Shown piece after piece: positions 1 to 6,622 of a stretch of 10,100 nt of DNA. Both the position numbers and the translations under genes were made by a program. The stretch is taken from assembly GCA_007133365.1 (NCBI GenBank), contig SLMV01000216.1, positions 1 through 10,100 on the forward strand, written 5' to 3'. Within the stretch, counting starts at the first letter, position 1. Every line of letters starts with the position of its first letter. Source of the stretch: Clostridia bacterium. GTDB lineage: Bacteria > Bacillota > Sulfobacillia > SLMV01. The notes under the pieces were generated by a model. The model did no database searches. It had not been told where the DNA came from and saw only the letters and a list, made by a program, of their open reading frames with translations.

Positions 1-1324
1 ACATTCCCACCACCTCGGGAACACCGCCCTCAATCCATTCCGGGCCCTCACTGATCGTCAGGTGTACCGATTGGCCGCGGCGAATATCACGATTAGCCGG
101 CGGGTTCTGGCTCAACACATAGTTGGCGGGCACCTCGTCATCATGGGTCGATGCCACGACTTCCGCTCGCAAGCCATGTTCCGCCAAAACGGACTCCGCC
201 GTCGATAACCGCTCGCCTACCACGTCGGGCACACTCACCTCGGGTACGCTAAGCCAATCGGCGACCCAATAGCCGGCGTACACCACGATGCCGACGAAAA
301 GCGCAAGCAGCAAAAGCCATAAGATCGAACGTTTCGAAACCCATGTCTTTTTCGAGGCGGGGGGCGTTTCTTTCGGCTGATGCCGCGATGCCATTCTCGA
401 CCCCGAAACTCGCTCCGACCCCCATCCCGCAACGGACGGTACACCCGATAACACCCGGGTTCTATCATCCGCCTTCGAGCGAGAATCCGCCCACAGCGCC
501 TCCCCTTTTAACGCCGCCACCAAATCTTCACCCATCGCTTGAGCCGTGGGATACCGGCGTTCAGGATCCTTTTCGAGGGCACACATGATGACGCGGTTGA
601 GGGAACTGGGAATATCCGGATGAATGGTTTTCGGTTCCACAGGGGTCTGATTGATGTGTTCCAACGCGATGCCCACCGAACTGTCACCGTCGAAGGGCAC
701 TTGTCCCGTCAGCATTTGATAAAGAACGATCCCGAGACTATAAAGGTCCGAGCGAGCATCCGTATACTTGCCCCGGGCCTGTTCCGGCGACATGTAGCGG
801 GCCGAACCCACCACCTTATTGGTGGGGATGACCGTGCCCAAATCCTGAGCACGCGCAATGCCAAAATCCATCACCTTCACTCGGTCATTTTCGTCAACGA
901 TGATGTTGTCGGGCTTGATATCGCGATGCACCACGCCCTTCGTGTGGGCAAATTTGAGCGCCTTTAGGACCTCGAGGGCAATGCCGACCGCCCGACTCGT
1001 CGAAAGACGTTCTTCTCGCCGCAGGAGCTGCCGAAGGTCTTCGCCTGGCACATATTCCATCACAATATAGTAGATATTGTCTTCGGGCTCTTCACCGACA
1101 TCATAAATATTGACAATGTTGGGATGAGACAGTCGCGCCGCCGCCCACGCTTCGCGGCGAAAATGTTGGAGAAACTCGTCATCCTCGGCGTATTGTTCGT
1201 GGAGGATCTTCACCGCGACCTGACGGCGGAGATAAGTGCAGTTTGCTTTATAGACAACCGACATACCGCCGGACCCCAAGCGTTCAACAATCTCGTAGCG
1301 GCCCCCTAATATCCGACCGATCAT
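1..1324 (-). CDS. prkC: PASTA-domain serine/threonine protein kinase PrkC (C-terminal end beyond window)
   Basis: Membrane Ser/Thr kinase that senses muropeptides or lipid II through extracellular PASTA repeats and phosphorylates cell-wall, translation and division proteins. The visible 441 residues are the N-terminal part; the frame runs open off base 1. The cytoplasmic Hanks-type kinase domain (about residues 10-270) has a glycine loop GSGGMS (17-22), VAVK lysine K39, helix-C E58, HRDIKPDN (D135, K137, N140), DFG (D153) and an SPE motif (E181). A basic, Ser-rich juxtamembrane linker leads to one membrane segment at about 333-356. A first PASTA repeat spans about 362-430, and a second begins with VPEVVG at the edge; family members usually carry two to four. 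The ATG at 1324 overlaps the phosphatase stop as ATGA and has a perfect Shine-Dalgarno site. Pairing with the upstream PP2C gene is the classic prpC-prkC arrangement. All catalytic residues are present. The identity is near certain; only the repeat number is unknown. Confidence 0.97.
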   Translation of the reverse strand, partial: MIGRILGGRYEIVERLGSGGMSVVYKANCTYLRRQVAVKILHEQYAEDDEFLQHFRREAWAAARLSHPNIVNIYDVGEEPEDNIYYIVMEYVPGEDLRQLLRREERLSTSRAVGIALEVLKALKFAHTKGVVHRDIKPDNIIVDENDRVKVMDFGIARAQDLGTVIPTNKVVGSARYMSPEQARGKYTDARSDLYSLGIVLYQMLTGQVPFDGDSSVGIALEHINQTPVEPKTIHPDIPSSLNRVIMCALEKDPERRYPTAQAMGEDLVAALKGEALWADSRSKADDRTRVLSGVPSVAGWGSERVSGSRMASRHQPKETPPASKKTWVSKRSILWLLLLALFVGIVVYAGYWVADWLSVPEVSVPDVVGERLSTAESVLAEHGLRAEVVASTHDDEVPANYVLSQNPPANRDIRRGQSVHLTISEGPEWIEGGVPEVVGM

Positions 1325-2076
1325 GACGTCTCACCTCCTGGGTGCAAAAGCCATTTGACCAAAACAACCGTGAGATCATCACGTTCTCCTCGTTGGGCCG
1401 CTTGTCGCACCAACATCTTAGGCAAGGCCGCCAACTCGGGTCCCGCTATTAAACTTTCTTGTATAACCTGGTGCGACAATTGTTTGGTAACACCGTCGGT
1501 ACATAATAAGACCAGATCACCCAACCGCGCCTGATGGTCGGCACCATCAATTCGCACCCGTTTCGAAACGCCAACCGCGCGGGTCAGCACATTTTGACCG
1601 GGCAACGCCCCAACTGCTTCTTCGGTCGGTTCGACCAAGGAATGATCACAGGTCAACTGGGTGAGGATGCCGGAATCCCTAGAAAATAGATACGCTCGGC
1701 TGTCACCCACATGGCAAAGGGAAAAACTGGACCCTCGCGTCAAAATAGCCGTCAGCGTCGTTCCCATACCCGACCAACAGTCACAGGTGGCAGCAGCCCG
1801 ATGCACCGCCGCATTGGCCGAGGACACGGCTTCCCGAAGCGACGTCGATGGATCGGCCATCGCATCCGCTAACGCGGATAATGCCTGCCGACTTGCCACT
1901 TCGCCCGCCCGATGCCCACCCATTCCGTCGGCGACCGCCGCCAAAAGGCGAGGTGACGGGCGGCGATCGGGACAAACGAGGAAACTGTCCTGATTCACCG
2001 GGCGTCCCGGACCAGAACGACTATATCCCCAAGCGATGGCTTGGCCGGTTATCGGAATCGATTTCGACGATACCAT
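1321..2076 (-). CDS. prpC: PP2C-family protein phosphatase, cognate of PrkC
   Basis: Soluble Mn/Mg-dependent Ser/Thr phosphatase (PrpC/Stp type) that dephosphorylates the partner kinase and its substrates. The 251 residues cover a whole bacterial PP2C domain. Visible motifs in order are RPVNQD (R25, D30), DGMGGHRAG (D50), GMGTTL (103-108), HVGDSRAY (D125), the CDHSLV segment (143-148), LTRAVG (164-169), LCTDGVT (D194) and ERDDLT (D233, D234). The metal-binding aspartates are all present. The ATG at 2076 directly follows the rlmN stop (TAG then ATG), with a GAAGGA site eight bases upstream inside rlmN. The stop overlaps the kinase ATG. No transmembrane segment is seen. Stp is an alternative symbol for the same family. 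Confidence 0.96.
   Translation of the reverse strand: MVSSKSIPITGQAIAWGYSRSGPGRPVNQDSFLVCPDRRPSPRLLAAVADGMGGHRAGEVASRQALSALADAMADPSTSLREAVSSANAAVHRAAATCDCWSGMGTTLTAILTRGSSFSLCHVGDSRAYLFSRDSGILTQLTCDHSLVEPTEEAVGALPGQNVLTRAVGVSKRVRIDGADHQARLGDLVLLCTDGVTKQLSHQVIQESLIAGPELAALPKMLVRQAAQRGERDDLTVVLVKWLLHPGGETS
1331..1339 (-). promoter_or_regulatory. Strong ribosome-binding site of prkC
   Basis: On the minus strand this reads AGGAGGTGA, a nine-base perfect complement to the usual 3' end of bacterial 16S rRNA. It lies six bases before the ATG at 1324. It sits inside the last codons of the phosphatase gene and fixes the kinase start. Its strength suggests that the kinase is translated independently as well as by coupling. 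Confidence 0.9.
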
Positions 2077-3117
2077 CTAGGTTTTCCTTCTCCTTCCCCG
2101 CAGTTGCCCGCACGCACCTTCAATGTCGCGTCCCAAGGAGCGCCGGACCGTAACGCTAACGCCCATCATCTTCAACACTTCTTCAAATTCGGCGATACGG
2201 CCCGCATCCGATGGTGCAAACGATGCGCCATCGATCGGGTTAAAGGGAATCAAATTGACGTGACAGGGCCACGTTCCCAATAAAACGCCAAGTTCTCGGG
2301 CCAATTCCGGGTGATCGTTCACATCTTTCATCATAGCATACTCAAACGTGACTCTCCTCCCCGTTTTCTCCGCGTACTGGCGGCAGACCGGAATCAGGTC
2401 CTTTAGGGGATATCGAGCGTTAACTTGGGGCATCAGCTGACTTCGGAGATAATCATTGGGCGCATGGAGGGAAATGGCCAGGGTAATGGGCAAAGATTCC
2501 GCCGCCAGCCGTTCGATTTCCGGAATCAACCCCACCGTAGAAAGGGTCATGCGGCGATAACTGATCCCCACTTTTTCTGAGTCTTGGAACCGGCGCAGCG
2601 CCGTTAGGGTATTGGTGAAATTCGCGAGCGGCTCCCCCATCCCCATAAATACAAGATGGGTCACGCGTTCGTCTTCTTCATCCAATACCTGCTGGATTCG
2701 ATACCATTGTCCCATGATTTCCCCCACGGTGAGATTCCGAGAAAACCCAAACGCTCCCGACGCACAAAAAGCGCATCCAAAGGAACAGCCGACCTGGGTG
2801 GAAAGGCAAAGGGAGACGCCATGATGGTAACGCATCACCACCGATTCGATTTCCTCTTTATCGGACAGTTGAAAAACGAACTTCTCGGCATCGCGCGTGG
2901 GCGTGGCCTGATGAACCGCCACTTCCATATCACATATCCTCCAGTTCGACGCCAATCGTTCTCGCAACGCCTTCGGCAGATTGGTCATCCGGGAAAAATC
3001 GGACGCCCGGTGCTGATACACCCATTGCAGAATTTGCTCCGCCCGAAAGGCGGGCTCTCCCCACTCGGCCAACTGCTCAATTAGGTCTTCTTTACTCGTT
3101 TCTAAAATCACATTCAC
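2077..3117 (-). CDS. rlmN: Dual-specificity 23S rRNA/tRNA adenine-C2 methyltransferase RlmN
   Basis: Radical SAM enzyme that methylates C2 of A2503 in 23S rRNA and, in studied bacteria, A37 of some tRNAs. Its 346 residues match the family length. The N-terminal region (about 1-90) is the RNA-binding HhH-like accessory domain. The [4Fe-4S] motif CxxxCxxC is C111, C115, C118. The preceding C104 and the near-terminal C336 in ACGQL match the catalytic pair Cys118/Cys355 of the E. coli enzyme. GMGEPLAN (159-166) and SLHAPND (216-222) are the SAM-binding signatures. The presence of both catalytic cysteines favours RlmN. Cfr is an alternative in the same fold, but the operon context and RlmN-type sequence argue against it. 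The start is GTG at 3117, overlapping the rsmB stop by four bases (GTGA), with a GGGTGA site seven bases upstream; a second in-frame GTG lies two codons downstream. Confidence 0.97.
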   Translation of the reverse strand: MNVILETSKEDLIEQLAEWGEPAFRAEQILQWVYQHRASDFSRMTNLPKALRERLASNWRICDMEVAVHQATPTRDAEKFVFQLSDKEEIESVVMRYHHGVSLCLSTQVGCSFGCAFCASGAFGFSRNLTVGEIMGQWYRIQQVLDEEDERVTHLVFMGMGEPLANFTNTLTALRRFQDSEKVGISYRRMTLSTVGLIPEIERLAAESLPITLAISLHAPNDYLRSQLMPQVNARYPLKDLIPVCRQYAEKTGRRVTFEYAMMKDVNDHPELARELGVLLGTWPCHVNLIPFNPIDGASFAPSDAGRIAEFEEVLKMMGVSVTVRRSLGRDIEGACGQLRGRRRKT

Positions 3118-4460
3118 GCGGAATTCACCCGTTTCAAAGAAGCCGTATAAAACCCGTCCGTTTGATGGATGTGCGGAAGCAAGGTCGCGCCAATACCCTC
3201 GGGATGCCCCGCATCGTCCGGAAAGGACTCTGGCGGCTCAGAGAAAAACCCAGGGTGCTCCCGCAAAAACGCCGACACTTGCTGCTCATTCTCTTCCGAT
3301 TCGAGCGAACACGTGCTGTAAAGGAGCATCCCCCCTACCCGCACCCGCTTCGCCACCGAGCGGAGAATCTCCCCCTGAAGCACGACCAAACGTGCAATGT
3401 CTTCTGGTTTTTTGTGCCAGCGCGCATCCGGGACACGCCCAACAATCCCCGTAGCGCTGCAAGGCGCATCAACAAAAACGATATCAAACGTTTCCGGCAC
3501 CGAATCGCGCGCGTCTTGCACTCTAGGCGTGACATTGGTCACTCCCAAGCGACGACATTCTGCATCGAGTTGCGCCAACCGCTCCGGGTGAACATCGATC
3601 GCGAGAATCCAGCCCGAGTTCGAAAGACGCTCGGCGAAGTAGGTGGATTTTCCGCCTCGCCCCGCGCATGCATCAAGAAGATGCATGCCGGGTCGGATGT
3701 CCGCCGCTGACACCGCCAATTGGGCCGCTTCCCCTTGAATGGAATACCGCCCCTCCTGATAAAGCGCCGTACCTATCGGACTTCCGCCCGAGCGAAACAC
3801 CAATCCATCCGGAGCATACCGGGTGGGCTCGGCCTCAATGCCGAATGCTTTCAAATCGCGCCTGAGCCGGGTGGCGTCGGTTTTCAGACGGTTGGCCCGC
3901 ACGACGACGGGCGCAGGGCGATTATTTGCCACACAAAGCTGGTGGGCGCCCCGGAATCCAAACCGTTCAACCCAGCGCGCAACCAGCCAGCGCGGATGGC
4001 TTTCGTAAATCGATAACCAATCCACCGGCCAACGTTTGGGATCGGGAAATACGACCTCATCCGCTTTCCGGTTGAGATTCCGTAAAACGGCATTGATAAA
4101 GCCCGAAGCCCGTTTGAATCCCGCATCTCGAGCCAATTCCACCGCCGAATCACAAGCCGCATATGCCGGTACACGGGTAAACAAGATTTGATAGGCACTC
4201 ATTCTCAGGATCTCCAGTACCGGCGGATCGATTTTTTGAAGGGGCTGATGGCTAACATACGTCAACATATGATCCAAGCGCAAACGATACCGAAGGGTTC
4301 CCATCACCAATTCCGTCACAAAGGTTTTGTCGCGCCGTTCCCAGTCGGACCGGTCCAGGAAATGGCGTAACAGCGAATCCGCCCAGGCACCATCGGATAC
4401 TTTTCTTAGAATTTTTAATGTGAGCGCACGCGGCGCATCAACGCGGGAAAAAACGATCAC
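3114..4460 (-). CDS. rsmB: 16S rRNA (cytosine-967-C5)-methyltransferase RsmB
   Basis: SAM-dependent enzyme that makes m5C967 in 16S rRNA. It has 448 residues in the usual two-part form: an N-terminal NusB-like all-helical RNA-binding domain (about 10-130) and a C-terminal Rossmann methyltransferase (about 180-448). Motif I is DACAGRGGKS (263-272), where most relatives have PGG rather than RGG. Motif IV is DAPCS with C334. Motif VI is STCS with C384, the expected nucleophile. QTDGFYTASL near the end is the usual C-terminal signature. The start is GTG at 4460: the same frame has a stop at 4473-4475 and the NusB homology begins within about ten residues, so no other start fits. It overlaps the upstream DUF6391-like gene by 23 bases and rlmN by four, implying coupled translation. 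An older name is sun. Confidence 0.96.
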   Translation of the reverse strand: MIVFSRVDAPRALTLKILRKVSDGAWADSLLRHFLDRSDWERRDKTFVTELVMGTLRYRLRLDHMLTYVSHQPLQKIDPPVLEILRMSAYQILFTRVPAYAACDSAVELARDAGFKRASGFINAVLRNLNRKADEVVFPDPKRWPVDWLSIYESHPRWLVARWVERFGFRGAHQLCVANNRPAPVVVRANRLKTDATRLRRDLKAFGIEAEPTRYAPDGLVFRSGGSPIGTALYQEGRYSIQGEAAQLAVSAADIRPGMHLLDACAGRGGKSTYFAERLSNSGWILAIDVHPERLAQLDAECRRLGVTNVTPRVQDARDSVPETFDIVFVDAPCSATGIVGRVPDARWHKKPEDIARLVVLQGEILRSVAKRVRVGGMLLYSTCSLESEENEQQVSAFLREHPGFFSEPPESFPDDAGHPEGIGATLLPHIHQTDGFYTASLKRVNSA

Positions 4461-5115
4461 CTTCCTCCCATATCACCGATTGCTCCGTTTTGACGAAATA
4501 GTAACCGGAGTATTGGAGTAGCGCGGGGAAGAACATAAAGCCCGCCGAAGCCGGCGGCGAGACCCGATGAATTCCGCGAATACTTAAATGTTCGACGCGA
4601 GGATCCGTCGTCAAATACCGTTGGAAGACCACGCCAATGGCCGGGGAAGCCAAAATGAGAAAAAGGCCCAGGACGAGGAGGGTGAAAACATTGAGCAGTC
4701 CCCCCGCGACGATGAGGACCAATAGCAAAGCCGCGGCTCCAAAGCTGGCAGCCGCCCGACTCGTTCCGCACCCTTGATGAACGGCCAGGTCGGTTTGTCC
4801 CGACTTCAGGCCCTCCAGGCCGAGCTGGGCCGCTTTTAAGATGACATCTGGGGATACCCGCCCCTTGACCATGAAACCATCTTCGCGGGATATCCCGGAG
4901 AGCCCCACGCATCCATAGCGTCGCTCCAGGATGTTCAAGGTGGCATGCTCGAGCGCATGATTCTTCCGAAGACGGGGATTCGACGCCACTTGATAAAGCT
5001 GTTTCGGAATTCTTATCAATTCCGCCAGGTGACTGACCAGTACGACCGGAATCAAGACAAGAAACAACAAAAATAGGACCATCCCAATCCAAATCAAAAT
5101 CACCAAAGGCCCCAT
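4438..5115 (-). CDS. DUF6391-like multi-pass membrane protein with an HxxEH motif
   Basis: Membrane protein of unknown function, 225 residues. A hydrophobic N-terminal segment (about 4-29) is followed by a soluble stretch holding KNHALEHATLNIL (H53, E56, H57). Next come a GLSGIS segment (71-76) and AVHQGCGTS (H113, C116). Two closely packed hydrophobic segments follow at about 124-145 and 147-166, then a hydrophilic tail with a short hydrophobic patch (193-200). The NHALEHAT and HxxCGT signatures recall the DUF6391 family of Bacillota and cyanobacteria; this assignment is from memory of the motif, not a search. HxxEH is the zinc-binding arrangement of M16 peptidases, but no M16 domain is recognisable, so catalysis is speculative. 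The ATG at 5115 directly follows the TAA of the zinc-peptidase gene; only a G-rich, poor ribosome-binding site precedes it, so coupling is likely. Confidence 0.85.
   Translation of the reverse strand: MGPLVILIWIGMVLFLLFLVLIPVVLVSHLAELIRIPKQLYQVASNPRLRKNHALEHATLNILERRYGCVGLSGISREDGFMVKGRVSPDVILKAAQLGLEGLKSGQTDLAVHQGCGTSRAAASFGAAALLLVLIVAGGLLNVFTLLVLGLFLILASPAIGVVFQRYLTTDPRVEHLSIRGIHRVSPPASAGFMFFPALLQYSGYYFVKTEQSVIWEEGDRFFPR
4464..4469 (-). promoter_or_regulatory. Closely spaced ribosome-binding site of rsmB
   Basis: GGGAGG on the minus strand lies only three bases before the GTG at 4460, closer than the usual five to nine. It lies inside the end of the upstream gene. With a GTG codon, such spacing predicts weak independent initiation, so rsmB probably relies on ribosomes finishing the overlapping upstream gene. 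The frame stop just upstream leaves no alternative start. Confidence 0.6.
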
Positions 5116-5799
5116 TTAACGCCGCCCCCGTAACATGAGAAGGTAAACCAGCTGCATGATCGCCATCAAGGCCGCGGCCAGATACGTAAGCGCTGCCGCA
5201 TTAAGAACTTCGCGAACCGGGCCAACCTCGTTGGTCTCAATGGCCCCCGTCCTTTGTAGGGCGGCAATGGCTCGACTCGACGCATTATACTCCACCGGCA
5301 AAGTGATCAACTGAAAGATCACCGCAAACGTAAAAAGGAGAATGCCGAGGGTCATCAGGGTCTGACCCTGCAATAAGAGGCCCACCAAAAAGAGCGGAAA
5401 CGCCATTCGGGACCCAAACTGGGTGACGGGAATGATGGTGTTACGCATCCCCAGCCACACATACCCGGTGGCATGTTGTAGCGCATGCCCGGCCTCATGG
5501 GCAGCCACTCCCAAGGCCGCAAGGGAGCGACCTTCATAAACATCGGATGACAGTCGGATGGTCCGATCCCGAGGATCATAGTGATCGCTCAGGCTGCCCT
5601 GCCGACTATATTCGATTCCCACATCCTCCAGACCCGCTTCGCTGAGCATTCTTTGCGCCACTTCGGCTCCGGATAACCCGGTTAAGGCCCGACGGCGAGA
5701 GTGCTCTTGAAAAGCCCGCTTCACTTTTGATTGCGCCCATCCTGCCAACAAAACAGCCGGCAGGATCAGGATCAAATACATCGGATCAAACAGAAACAC
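5116..5799 (-). CDS. Membrane zinc metallopeptidase, YugP type (Zn_peptidase_2)
   Basis: Predicted integral-membrane neutral zinc peptidase of 227 residues, the usual family length. A hydrophobic N-terminal segment (about 7-21) is followed by a soluble region with SDHYDPRDRTIRLS (71-84). The active-site helix GVAAHEAGHALQHA (97-110) carries the HExxH ligands H101 and H105 and catalytic E102. Hydrophobic segments lie at about 121-143, 146-168 and 203-224. LPVEYNASSRA (168-178) is the conserved downstream signature, with E170 a candidate third ligand. The related B. subtilis gene is yugP; the substrate is unknown. The start is GTG at 5799, since MFLFDPMYLI matches the family N-terminus and a GGAGAGGA site lies eight bases upstream. 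It overlaps the DUF116 gene by 14 bases and abuts the next gene's ATG. The family is secure and the function open. Confidence 0.93.
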   Translation of the reverse strand: MFLFDPMYLILILPAVLLAGWAQSKVKRAFQEHSRRRALTGLSGAEVAQRMLSEAGLEDVGIEYSRQGSLSDHYDPRDRTIRLSSDVYEGRSLAALGVAAHEAGHALQHATGYVWLGMRNTIIPVTQFGSRMAFPLFLVGLLLQGQTLMTLGILLFTFAVIFQLITLPVEYNASSRAIAALQRTGAIETNEVGPVREVLNAAALTYLAAALMAIMQLVYLLMLRGRR

Positions 5800-6619
5800 G
5801 CGTGTCGTCCTCTCCTTTTTCGCAAATAATTTCCTTTAAAACCTCCGCCACACATCCGGAATCCACCACAGTATTATAACAAGGTCCCTCGGGTTGGTCA
5901 TTTAATACGCCCAGGACGGGAATACCGCCCACGTCACGAATGCCCTCGGTGAGTTCGCGTTCACAGGCCACGGCAATGATCAAGCGCGGACGTCGTTGCT
6001 CCACCAAACGCCGCGCCTGAGTGCCGCCGGTGGATACAAACATAGGAACCCCAAGATGCTCCGTCTCCCCCAAAAGTTGGCCCAACGCACATTGACCACA
6101 CCGCTGGCAACGGTGGACTTCTTGACTCACTTTATAGGGACAATCGGACCACTGCAAACATCGCGGGAGCAAGACCAAAACGTCATGGGCCTCGAACTCG
6201 GCGTGGCGTTGCTCGATCAGCGTATTATTAACCGAGATGAACGATCCCTGTACCTCATCCCGGGAGATACCGATGAGACGTCCCACCACCACCGCCAGGG
6301 GCAACATCCATTTCACCACAAACGGGCGAACGATGCGTTCCCAATAGCCTGACGACCAACCCGTCCAAATCAACAGCACGATGATGCCGAGGGAAAGCCC
6401 GGCGAAAGCCGCAAAGGTCGCCACCCCTACCCGCAAAAAGAAGACCAAAACGACCTGCATAATGCCAGTATAACGAAGCAATAGATACACGAAGGTCAAG
6501 ATCAATAAGCTGAGTAAAGCAGCGGCCGTGGCCGCCAGCTGGACAAAAATGCGTTTTCGTCTTCCGGAAACCGCCGGATCGTTCAACCAGGAGGTAACCC
6601 CGTGCCGACCTTGGCTCAT
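5786..6619 (-). CDS. DUF116 membrane-anchored cysteine-rich protein
   Basis: Protein of 277 residues with an N-terminal membrane anchor and a C-terminal DUF116 domain of unknown biochemical function. Two strong hydrophobic segments (about 25-49 and 54-86) precede an amphipathic stretch (98-117) and the soluble domain. Its signature LLPRCLQ with a nearby CPYK (C154, C160) is followed by CQRCGQC (C171, C174, C177). Then come STGGTQAR (196-203), AVACERE (C219) and NDQPEGPCYN (C247), with C256 and C266 near the end. Nine cysteines in about 115 residues suggest a metal or Fe-S site, which is an inference. DUF116 genes beside fmt are a recurring Bacillota arrangement. The ATG at 6619 lies three bases after the def-fmt stop; the upstream ribosome-binding region is a GGTGA series. 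The family call is firm; the role is unknown. Confidence 0.92.
   Translation of the reverse strand: MSQGRHGVTSWLNDPAVSGRRKRIFVQLAATAAALLSLLILTFVYLLLRYTGIMQVVLVFFLRVGVATFAAFAGLSLGIIVLLIWTGWSSGYWERIVRPFVVKWMLPLAVVVGRLIGISRDEVQGSFISVNNTLIEQRHAEFEAHDVLVLLPRCLQWSDCPYKVSQEVHRCQRCGQCALGQLLGETEHLGVPMFVSTGGTQARRLVEQRRPRLIIAVACERELTEGIRDVGGIPVLGVLNDQPEGPCYNTVVDSGCVAEVLKEIICEKGEDDTRVSV
5808..5815 (-). promoter_or_regulatory. Ribosome-binding site fixing the GTG start of the zinc peptidase
   Basis: GGAGAGGA on the minus strand lies eight bases before the GTG at 5799, within the last codons of the DUF116 gene. This supports the GTG as the true start rather than the ATG six codons further in. Confidence 0.75.
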
Positions 6620-6622
6620 GCT

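Noticed and set aside
539..967. 142-codon plus-strand frame within the kinase region
   Set aside because: Antisense to the kinase catalytic core, whose HRD and DFG motifs are intact on the minus strand.
3162..3710. 182-codon open frame on the plus strand
   Set aside because: Antisense to the RsmB methyltransferase domain; rich in Arg, His and Pro with no domain, as expected of a shadow frame.
4457..5092. 211-codon same-strand frame overlapping the DUF6391-like gene
   Set aside because: Composition is Gly/Arg/Ser-rich and random-looking, while the other frame gives clean membrane segments and the HALEHA signature with an abutting start.
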